The notes under the pieces were generated by a model that did no database searches, was not told the origin of the DNA, and saw only the letters and a program-made list of their open reading frames with translations. Below, piece by piece: positions 27,925 to 35,232 of a stretch of 64,000 bases of DNA (positions are counted from its first letter, which is position 1; each line of letters starts with the position of its first letter). Made by a program: the position numbers and the translations under genes. The DNA comes from Aquabacterium sp. (GTDB taxonomy: Bacteria; Pseudomonadota; Gammaproteobacteria; Burkholderiales; Burkholderiaceae_C), in the NCBI RefSeq assembly GCF_016195855.1, contig NZ_JACPYU010000003.1, forward strand, positions 372,001 through 436,000. Direction: 5' to 3'.

Positions 27925-30228
27925 TTACTTCACGCCCGCCACGAGGGTGGAGCCCGACACTTCCACGTAGATCGGGTTGCTGTAGAACCACAGGTCAGAC
28001 CACGCAGCCACGTCGTACGACACCATCTTCTGGCCAGCCGCAACAGGGCCGCTGGCGGTGGTGATGGCCGCAGGTGCCTTCGCCAGGTGTGCCGGGCAAC
28101 CATCGATCAGGCCCGATGCAGCCGTCCAGCTCACGCCGTTGGCCGGCACGTTGGTGCCCACCGTGTTGCAAGGGATGCGCAGGTTGGCCGCGGTCTGGGC
28201 GTTCGTGTAGAAGTCAGCCAGAGGGTTGCCGTTGGCGTCGGTCTCATACGGCACGGCGGCAGGCATGTTGGTGCCACGCAGACGCACGTATTGAGAAGCC
28301 GCCACAGCCGGGATGCGGAAGGTCATCTTCAGGAACTGGGTACCGTCCACACTGGAGGTGAAGGCCGTCCAGGGCGTGCTGGATGCCGCGCTGAAGGTCT
28401 TGAGCAAGGCAGCCGTCGTGTTCTTGGCGGCGGCAGGCACCACCGACAGATCGGCGGTCGAACCGTCGGTCTTCAACCAGTTGGTGTTGCGTGGCCACTC
28501 ACCCGAGTAGTCGGCTGCACCAGGCGTGCGGTAGCCCGACACCATGCCGCGGATCACGTCGATGTGGTCCAGAACAGGCATGTTCAAGGGCTGAGTCACG
28601 CCGATCTGTGCCAGAGACGGGTTGGGGAACGAGTACGGCGAGTTGTTCGTGCCAGCGGGATCACGCACCACCACCGACACGATGATGTCGGCACCAGGAC
28701 GCACAACCAGTTTCTCGCCCATGGTGGCGCAGCCGGTGGCGCTGATGTCGGTGTTGTTGACCGCGCCATTCACAGCCAGAGCCTCGACAGCGGCATTGGT
28801 GCGCGCACCCAGGCCGGCGTACGACGAGCAGGCCACCAGAGCCAGACGGTCGATCAACTGGCCGCTGGAGGCGAAGTTGTTGCCGGAGCGCAGGCCATCC
28901 ACCACGGTCTGGGGACGGATCTTGTCCGAACCCTTGCGCACCATGGTGTAGTTGCGCTGGTATTCACCGGGCTGGAAGTCCTGGGTCGAGCGGCGGTCAT
29001 CCGGGCCGAAGATGCCGCGGTTGTGCCAGTCGGAGCTGGCAAAGAACCAGAAGTTGCGGCCTTCACCCAGCAGGGCATCCCACACGCCACCGACCATGGC
29101 GCCGTAAACACCGGTACCACCGTAGGTCGTGCCACCCACCGAGTCGTACTTCAGCGTGTCGGAGAAGGTGTTGCGCAGGACCTGGTATTCGCCGCGGTTG
29201 GCAGACGCGCCGTGGCCAGGCTGTGTTTCGAAACCGAAGGCGATGTTCGGGGCGGTGTTGTTGAAGTTGCGCAGATGCTCGACGTTGAAGCCCTGGTTGC
29301 CATTGGGATCAAACTGACCAGCGCGCTCCAGGTGGGCCGGCACGTAGTAGCTGCCATTGGGATGGTTCTCGGCCATCCACTTCAGTGCCTCGAGGGTCTT
29401 GTTGTGGCCCTTGGTGCCCACGCCGGTACCGCTGGCGGGCATCAGCTTCTGCGCCGTGGCGTTCCAGCTGACGTCCGCGGCATTGAGGCTACCGGTCACC
29501 GAGCAGTTCCAGTTGTTGCCGTTGGCCGTGCCGGTGTAGTTGCCGCGGCTGGTATCGGTGTCACCACGGTCAAAACAGTAGCTCCACTGAGCCAGGGCAT
29601 TGGCGTTGCCCTGAGGCGTGTAGCCAGCCGTGGTTGGCAGCGTGACGGTGTCCAGGCTGGTGGGCATCTGGCCGGTGATGATGGACATCGAGGTGTGCTC
29701 GTGGCCGGCCACAACCGACTCCATGCCCATGAACAAAGGCACGTTGCTCAGTGCGCTGAGGTACTCGAGCAGGGGGTACTGGAACTCCTGGATCGACTGC
29801 CAACGCCACATGTTGCCGGTGGGGCTGGTGGCGCCGAAGCCGCCATCGCCCTTGATGGCTGCCTGACCAATGCTGTTGGCCCAGGTGGTGGTGGGGCCCA
29901 TGGTGGAGACATAGGGGTAGGCCGGCGTACCCAGCGAAGCGTCTTCAGCCAGGGTGCAGTTGCGGTTGCCCGTGCCGCCGTGGCCAGCCTGAACAAACCA
30001 GTCAAGGCCCCAGGTGCCGGCGTCCTTGCCAGTGGCTTTCTTGACCAGCTTCTGCATCGAGATGGCGCCATCCGAGCAAGTGGTGTGGTTGTGGAAGTCA
30101 CCAGCAACGTAAGTGCCTGGCACTTTGGTCGCGGCGTTGGCGACGGTCGGGGCGACCACCGAAGTAGATGCACCCAACACGGCCACAACGGCCAGGGCGA
30201 TCTGGTTTTGACTGAAACGGAAAGGCAT
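27925..30228 (-). CDS. Secreted PHP-type metal-dependent phosphoesterase-like protein
   Basis: A 767-residue protein with a signal peptide (about 8-32, ending VANA-ATK). The mature start carries the PHP metal motif DFHNHTTCSDG (H46, H48, D53). Further histidines occur in AGHEHTS, and a late motif ASSDWHNRG (D400, H402) fits the last metal-site element. The centre and C terminus are large and Asn/Thr-rich, without close parallel known to me. The ATG at 30228 has TAGGAG upstream; an earlier in-frame codon at 30318 adds a leader that does not look like a signal. It probably hydrolyses a phosphoester outside the cytoplasm. It heads the co-directional set but has its own terminator. Confidence 0.75.
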   Translation of the reverse strand: MPFRFSQNQIALAVVAVLGASTSVVAPTVANAATKVPGTYVAGDFHNHTTCSDGAISMQKLVKKATGKDAGTWGLDWFVQAGHGGTGNRNCTLAEDASLGTPAYPYVSTMGPTTTWANSIGQAAIKGDGGFGATSPTGNMWRWQSIQEFQYPLLEYLSALSNVPLFMGMESVVAGHEHTSMSIITGQMPTSLDTVTLPTTAGYTPQGNANALAQWSYCFDRGDTDTSRGNYTGTANGNNWNCSVTGSLNAADVSWNATAQKLMPASGTGVGTKGHNKTLEALKWMAENHPNGSYYVPAHLERAGQFDPNGNQGFNVEHLRNFNNTAPNIAFGFETQPGHGASANRGEYQVLRNTFSDTLKYDSVGGTTYGGTGVYGAMVGGVWDALLGEGRNFWFFASSDWHNRGIFGPDDRRSTQDFQPGEYQRNYTMVRKGSDKIRPQTVVDGLRSGNNFASSGQLIDRLALVACSSYAGLGARTNAAVEALAVNGAVNNTDISATGCATMGEKLVVRPGADIIVSVVVRDPAGTNNSPYSFPNPSLAQIGVTQPLNMPVLDHIDVIRGMVSGYRTPGAADYSGEWPRNTNWLKTDGSTADLSVVPAAAKNTTAALLKTFSAASSTPWTAFTSSVDGTQFLKMTFRIPAVAASQYVRLRGTNMPAAVPYETDANGNPLADFYTNAQTAANLRIPCNTVGTNVPANGVSWTAASGLIDGCPAHLAKAPAAITTASGPVAAGQKMVSYDVAAWSDLWFYSNPIYVEVSGSTLVAGVK

Positions 30229-30556
30229 GACTGCTCCTAATGAATGTGAAACTGGCCCGATACCCGCGACATGCCGCACCGGATATGCATGCCTGGGCAT
30301 CCGACTTGAACCGGACACCGCTGCAGCTTATTGATCGACGGTGAAGCTGACGTGACTCGCTTTGGCCATCGATGAGCCGATATGCCCACCGAGAAGCAGA
30401 CATGTCCCGATAGCCGAATGGCGCCAGTGCAAACGGCCTAGCGCTCGTGAGACCACGGTCATACGTTTGTCGTTGTGCCTACCTAGACTGGCCTGGTCAA
30501 TACCGTTTTCTATTGCAGTCCATCAGGCAAGAGCACACCATTTCTAGGAGTCCACA
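30229..30556. other. Divergent intergenic region, no gene
   Basis: This stretch separates the PHP-type gene from a PEP-CTERM gene and must contain both promoters. I see no convincing sigma-70 pair, no gene, and only short repeats of CCGATA. TAGGAGT precedes the rightward ATG. Confidence 0.5.
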
Positions 30557-31153
30557 ATGAAGCTCGCATCCACCCTGTCCCTCATCGCGCTGGCCCTGGC
30601 GCCCGCCCTGTCGTCGGCCGCCACCGGCTTCACGGTCGACTTTGAAAAGAACTGGTCCTACGGTGAAGCCGTCGACAACCAGTACGCCGCGCAAGGCGTG
30701 TCGTTCACGAACGTGCTGGGTGTCTCCAACGACCCCGCCTTCGATCCTTACTACAGCAATGCACCGTCGCCCCTGGGTGTGGCCATGGCGCAGCTCGACG
30801 GCGTGACCAACACCACGGCCTTCATGAACGTGGCCGGTGGCGTGGACGGCCTGCTGTCCTTCTTCTACTCGACCCCGACGGACGTGGTCGGTGCCGTGAA
30901 GGCCTATTCGGGCCTGAATGGCACGGGCACCCTGCTGGGCACCTTTGACCTGGTCGCCAACGCAGCGGCCTACGACACCTGGACGGCCGTGAACTTCACG
31001 TTCGCTGGCACCGCGCTGTCGTTCGACCTGAGCGCCACCGCCAACGTGGCCGGGCTGGACAACATCTCGGCCGTACCCGAGCCCAGCACCTGGGCCCTGG
31101 TTGCCTGCAGCCTGGGCTTGATGGGCCTGAACCTGCGTCGCCGCATGAAGTAA
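30557..31153 (+). CDS. PEP-CTERM sorting domain protein
   Basis: A 198-residue secreted protein. The signal peptide is 1-21 (LIALALAPALSSA). The body is beta-rich (FTVDFEKNWSYGEAV onward), and the tail is the exosortase signal: VPEPSTWALVACSL, a hydrophobic helix, then basic LRRRMK. Exosortase would cut after the PEP motif in the inner membrane. The central part resembles carbohydrate-binding-type beta sandwiches, with no catalytic motif. It stands alone and ends in a strong terminator shared with the convergent kelch gene. Confidence 0.9.
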   Translation: MKLASTLSLIALALAPALSSAATGFTVDFEKNWSYGEAVDNQYAAQGVSFTNVLGVSNDPAFDPYYSNAPSPLGVAMAQLDGVTNTTAFMNVAGGVDGLLSFFYSTPTDVVGAVKAYSGLNGTGTLLGTFDLVANAAAYDTWTAVNFTFAGTALSFDLSATANVAGLDNISAVPEPSTWALVACSLGLMGLNLRRRMK

Positions 31154-31173
31154 GTTCAAGCGCCACAAAGCAA

Positions 31174-31210
31174 AACGCCGCGCAGGTCACCGCGCGGCGT
31201 TTGTTTTTTT
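31174..31210. terminator. Rho-independent terminator between convergent genes
   Basis: AACGCCGCGC (31174-31183) and GCGCGGCGTT (31192-31201), followed on the plus strand by TGTTTTTTT. It ends the PEP-CTERM gene. Confidence 0.9.
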
Positions 31211-31226
31211 GCTGAGCTGAAAAAGA

Positions 31227-32768
31227 TCAGCCCAGCCTGATGATCTTCGCCACCGATGGCACACCTGCGCTGTTGAACACGAACAGCATGTAGTAGCCGG
31301 GAGGCGCCACATTGGCCGAGGCCGGCATCGTCACGTTCAGGTTCTGGCCCGATGCCGTGTAGTTCAGCGTCATGAAGCGCTGGTCAAAGTCCACCGTGTG
31401 CGTGGCCGACCCCGTCTTGACCAGGGTGACCTTGCTGATGCCGCTCACATTGGCCACCACCGGGATCGCTTGCCCCCAGGTGGCCGTGGCCGGTGCCGAC
31501 GTGATGGATGGCCGTGCAGCCAGCGTGCCGGACCAGTCCTGCTTGTACAGATAGGGCGGCGTGTAGACCTCGGCATTCAGGTTGATCACCGGGCCTGGTG
31601 CGCCACCGCCGGCCGTGAGCACACGCGCGTCAGGCAGCAGCAAGGACACCGAGTGATACAGGCGCATCTTGGTGGCCGTGGCCGCCGTCGTCCAGCCATT
31701 GTTGGCCGGGTTCCAGATCTTGGCCGTGTAGGCCACGCCATTGGCCACATTGCTCACCATGGAGCCACCGCTGACAAAGACCTTGCCGTCGGCCATGACC
31801 GTGGCCGAACCATGAAAGCGATCCTGCCCCACACCCGTCACGCTCGTGGCCTTGGGTGTGGCCCCCGTGATGTCGATCACCACGGCCTTGTTGAGTTTGC
31901 GCAGCGACAGGATCTTGCCCGGCGTGAACATCACGCTGGTGAGGTACTCGTCACTGGCCGTCAAAGTCAGGCTGGTCTTTTCGAGCTTGCCGGTGCCGGC
32001 CGGATCCAGGTAGTAGGTCCCGCCCCATTTCGTGGCGACGAAGACCTTGCCATTGGGGGCCTGCCAGGCGCGCGGGTAGCTCCAGTTCTTCAAGCCATAG
32101 GCATCGTCGCTGGTGGCCGTCGACAGCGTGCGCCAGCCGGAGCCTTCCGTGTAGACCTCGGGGGTGGGCGTGGGGGTATCCGGGTCGATGCGCCCGCCCA
32201 GCACCAGCACCTCACCTGCCGCCGTGGTCAACACGGTGGGATACCAGCGCAGGTAGGCCATGGGTTGCTGGGCCGAGTACAGCGCCGAGGAGCGGTAGTC
32301 AAACAGGTTGACGTCGTTGACCGAGTAATTGCGTACGTTGTTGACCGTCTTGTCGCCCCCGGTCAGCAGCACCGCGCCGCTGGCCGGCAGCACGATCTGG
32401 CCACTGCAGAAGGTGTCGGTGCCCGTGGTATTGGGCAGCGTCAGGTGGGCATCGGCGCCCGTGCCCTTGCTGGGGTCCCAGACGTCATAAGTGAACTGCC
32501 CCGTCTGGTTGCCCTGGCCATCCGAGCCGTAACCGAGCACACGGCCATCGGGCAGCAAGACCACATGGATGGGGATCAGGGGCCAGTTCACCACGGGCCC
32601 GAAAGCGCCCTTGATGTAGGAGTCCCAGGCGGCGTGGACGTGCGGGGCCGACAGGGCCACAGCCCCCATCAGCATCCCCTTGGCCAGGCTGGCGCAAACG
32701 GTGTGAGAAAAGGTGTGAGAAAAGCGAATGGCTTGGCGGGTGGATTGAAGCTGACTCAGTGCACTCAT
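31227..32768 (-). CDS. Secreted galactose-oxidase-like kelch protein
   Basis: A 513-residue exported protein. A long leader ends in a hydrophobic stretch (about 30-46, MLMGAVALSAPHVHA). Seven-bladed kelch repeats follow (VLLPDGRVLGYG, GAVLLTGG, GEVLVLGGR, GKVFVSGG, ARVLTAGGG). The end (about 415-513, RPSITSAPATATWGQAIPV onward) is the galactose-oxidase-type early set domain. In copper radical oxidases a Tyr-Cys pair, two His and an axial Tyr bind copper. DTFCSG, RWYPT, LYHS and THTVDFDQRF are candidate sites, so a copper oxidase of a sugar or aldehyde is plausible but not proven. AGGGAG precedes the ATG at 32768. Confidence 0.85.
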   Translation of the reverse strand: MSALSQLQSTRQAIRFSHTFSHTVCASLAKGMLMGAVALSAPHVHAAWDSYIKGAFGPVVNWPLIPIHVVLLPDGRVLGYGSDGQGNQTGQFTYDVWDPSKGTGADAHLTLPNTTGTDTFCSGQIVLPASGAVLLTGGDKTVNNVRNYSVNDVNLFDYRSSALYSAQQPMAYLRWYPTVLTTAAGEVLVLGGRIDPDTPTPTPEVYTEGSGWRTLSTATSDDAYGLKNWSYPRAWQAPNGKVFVATKWGGTYYLDPAGTGKLEKTSLTLTASDEYLTSVMFTPGKILSLRKLNKAVVIDITGATPKATSVTGVGQDRFHGSATVMADGKVFVSGGSMVSNVANGVAYTAKIWNPANNGWTTAATATKMRLYHSVSLLLPDARVLTAGGGAPGPVINLNAEVYTPPYLYKQDWSGTLAARPSITSAPATATWGQAIPVVANVSGISKVTLVKTGSATHTVDFDQRFMTLNYTASGQNLNVTMPASANVAPPGYYMLFVFNSAGVPSVAKIIRLG

Positions 32769-33112
32769 GCGGGGCTCCCTGCGTGTTTGGTGTCGACCAG
32801 ACCATTTCCACAATGAGAAAATGGCCGTAAGTAAACGTTAGCGCACGGAGATGACCCGAATCAAATTTCGGCCCCCTTGGTTCGGGGATGATCCCCCTGT
32901 CCGGGTAGGGACGCATCGCGACAGGGTGCACCGCCCATTTAACGATCAAGCAGACTTGGAAATGCACACTATTTGTGCTGTTGTTGACTTGCTCATGGGC
33001 CCAAGAGAAGTGCAAATATTGAAAAACTCTACTATGCTGCACTGCACCATGCTGTTGAATACGTGAGTGATCACCGTCATGTGTTTGCCGTACCCGACCC
33101 AAAGGCCCTGCC
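32769..33112. promoter_or_regulatory. Divergent promoter region with a PhaR-like site
   Basis: The region between the kelch gene and phaZ is more AT-rich. A -10-like TACTAT at 33030-33035 is followed by TGCTGCACTGCACCATGCTG (33035-33054). This is a TGC-rich sequence of the kind bound by the PHB-responsive repressor PhaR at phasin and depolymerase promoters. The -35 is weak. No gene is seen. Confidence 0.45.
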
Positions 33113-34369
33113 ATGCTCTACCAGATCTACGAAACCAACCGCGCCTGGATCAGTCCCTTCTCTGAATTCGCCAGTGCCGCGTCCAAGCTGTACAGCAATC
33201 CGCTGTCACCGCTGGCGCAGATCCCCTCCGCGCACCGCGTCTCGGCTGGCTTTGACCTGGTCCATCGCCTGACCAAGGAATACGAGAAGCCCGAATTCGG
33301 CATCAACAAGGTCAATGTGCACGGCACGGACGTGGTGATCCAGGAGCAGGTGGTTGAAGACAAACCTTTCTGCAAGCTGATCCGCTTCAAGCGTTTCACC
33401 GACGACGCGGCCTTGCTTGACAAGATGCGCGACCAGCCCTCCGTGCTGATCGTGGCGCCCCTGTCCGGCCACCACTCGACCTTGCTGCGCGACACCGTGC
33501 GCACCATGCTGCAGGACCACAAGGTCTACATCACCGACTGGATCGACGCCCGCATGGTTCCGCTGGAAGACGGCCCCTTCCACCTGGATGACTACGTCAA
33601 CTACGTGCAGGACTTCATCCGCAAGGTGGGCCCCGGCGTGCACGTGATCTCGGTGTGCCAGCCCACCGTGCCGGTGTTGGCTGCTGTCTCCTTGATGGCC
33701 AGCCGTGGCGAAACCACGCCCCGCACCATGACCATGATGGGTGGCCCCATCGATGCCCGTCGCTCGCCCACGGCCGTCAACAACCTGGCCATGAACAAGA
33801 GCTTCGAGTGGTTCGAGAACAATGTGATCTACCGTGTGCCGCCCAACTACCCCGGTGCCTCGCGCCGCGTGTACCCGGGCTTCCTGCAGCACACCGGCTT
33901 TGTGGCCATGAACCCGGACCGCCACGCCAATTCGCACTACGACTACTTCCTGGATCTGGTGCGCGGTGACGGCGACAGCGCCGATGCCCACCGTCAGTTC
34001 TACGACGAATACAACGCCGTGCTGGACATGCCCGCCGAGTACTACCTGGACACCATCAAGACCGTGTTCCAGGACTTCGCCCTGGTCAACGGCACCTGGA
34101 AGGTGCGCAACCCCCAGGGCAAGGAGGAACTGGTGCGCCCGCAGGACATCAAGACCACGGCCTTGCTGACGGTGGAGGGCGAGCTCGACGACATCTCCGG
34201 CGCCGGCCAGACCCGCGCCGCGCACGAACTGTGCACGGGCATCCCCAAGACGCGCCAGAAGCACTATGACGTGGCGGGCGCCGGTCACTACGGCATCTTC
34301 TCGGGCCGCCGCTGGCGCGAGCAGGCTTACCCCGAAATCCGCGCCTTCATCCTGTCGCACAACAAGTGA
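33113..34369 (+). CDS. phaZ: Intracellular poly(3-hydroxybutyrate) depolymerase
   Basis: A 418-residue alpha/beta hydrolase of the PhaZ1 type, which degrades stored PHB granules in the cytoplasm. The nucleophile is a cysteine, C182 in VISVCQPTVP, as in the Ralstonia enzyme. The acid is in VEGELDDISG and the histidine in AGAGHYGIFSGRRW. There is no signal peptide, consistent with the intracellular type. It is monocistronic, with the TGC-rich site upstream. The 3-hydroxybutyrate dehydrogenase further right (44516-45298) would use its product. Confidence 0.95.
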   Translation: MLYQIYETNRAWISPFSEFASAASKLYSNPLSPLAQIPSAHRVSAGFDLVHRLTKEYEKPEFGINKVNVHGTDVVIQEQVVEDKPFCKLIRFKRFTDDAALLDKMRDQPSVLIVAPLSGHHSTLLRDTVRTMLQDHKVYITDWIDARMVPLEDGPFHLDDYVNYVQDFIRKVGPGVHVISVCQPTVPVLAAVSLMASRGETTPRTMTMMGGPIDARRSPTAVNNLAMNKSFEWFENNVIYRVPPNYPGASRRVYPGFLQHTGFVAMNPDRHANSHYDYFLDLVRGDGDSADAHRQFYDEYNAVLDMPAEYYLDTIKTVFQDFALVNGTWKVRNPQGKEELVRPQDIKTTALLTVEGELDDISGAGQTRAAHELCTGIPKTRQKHYDVAGAGHYGIFSGRRWREQAYPEIRAFILSHNK

Positions 34370-34423
34370 TGCACGGCCCTGCCCGCCTGGTGCGGCGCAG
34401 GGCTTGTACACTGCGGCGCCATC

Positions 34424-35086
34424 ATGCTGGACGCCCAACACATCAACGCCCTTTTGCCGCAGACGCAGTGCACGCGCTGCGGCTTTCCTGATTGCGAAGG
34501 CTACGCCCAGGCCATTGCCCAGGGTGAAGCCGGCATCAACCAATGCCCGCCCGGTGGCGCCGAGGGTGTGCGGCGTCTGGCCCAGCTGACCGGCCTGCCC
34601 GAGGCCCCCCTGAGCGAAGCCCACGGCACAGAAGGCCCGCGCACACTGGCCGTCATCGACGAAGCCTGGTGCATCGGCTGCACCCTGTGCATCAAGGCCT
34701 GCCCGGTCGATGCCATCATCGGCACCAACAAGCACATGCACACGGTCATCGAAGACCAGTGCACCGGCTGCGAGCTGTGCATCCCCGTTTGCCCGGTTGA
34801 CTGCATCTCGCTGGTGCCGGCGCATGACCACGAGCCCGCCCCCACTGGCTGGGCCGCCTGGCCGCAGGATCTGGCTGACCAGGCCCGCCAGCGCTACGCT
34901 TTTCATCAAATCCGGGTGGTGCGTGCCAAGGCTGATCACGATGCGCGCTTGCAGGCCAAGGCCGAGCACAAGCTGGCCCACATCGAAGAAGCGTCCAGGC
35001 TGACCGACCCGGATCAACTGGACCAAAAGCGCGCCGTGATCGAGGCCGCGCTGGCGCGCGCACGCGCACGCCGCCAGCAGGGCTGA
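34424..35086 (+). CDS. rnfB: RnfB-like polyferredoxin
   Basis: A 220-residue iron-sulphur protein. An N-terminal Fe-S domain (C16, C19, C24, C41, CTRCGFPDC) is followed by two 4Fe-4S sites (C83, C86, C89, C93 and C113, C116, C119, C123). A charged helical tail closes the protein. RnfB is part of the Rnf ion-pumping complex, but here the membrane anchor of RnfB is missing and no other rnf genes adjoin. In many betaproteobacteria this solitary form occurs and its partner is unknown. The gene follows phaZ by 54 bases. The symbol reflects homology, not proven function. Confidence 0.85.
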   Translation: MLDAQHINALLPQTQCTRCGFPDCEGYAQAIAQGEAGINQCPPGGAEGVRRLAQLTGLPEAPLSEAHGTEGPRTLAVIDEAWCIGCTLCIKACPVDAIIGTNKHMHTVIEDQCTGCELCIPVCPVDCISLVPAHDHEPAPTGWAAWPQDLADQARQRYAFHQIRVVRAKADHDARLQAKAEHKLAHIEEASRLTDPDQLDQKRAVIEAALARARARRQQG

Positions 35087-35232
35087 TCCACGCGCCATCC
35101 GGCCGGCGTCGCGCAAAGCGGACATTGCCACGAACCCTGGCCCCAAGGGACCATGTTGTGCCTGGATCAGGCCCACGCGCCTGAAACAGCGGGCTTTCAC
35201 ACTGCAAGGCATTCCCATGTTCGAGGATTGCC

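Noticed and set aside
27844-30240. A plus-strand open frame of nearly 800 codons opposite the PHP-type gene
   Set aside because: Its translation is composed of repeated Val/His/Gly/Arg without motif. The minus-strand gene has a signal peptide and PHP residues.
30440-30510. A lux-box-like sequence (ACCTAGACTGGCCTGGT) before the PEP-CTERM gene
   Set aside because: The second half does not match the required complement, and no luxR gene is near.
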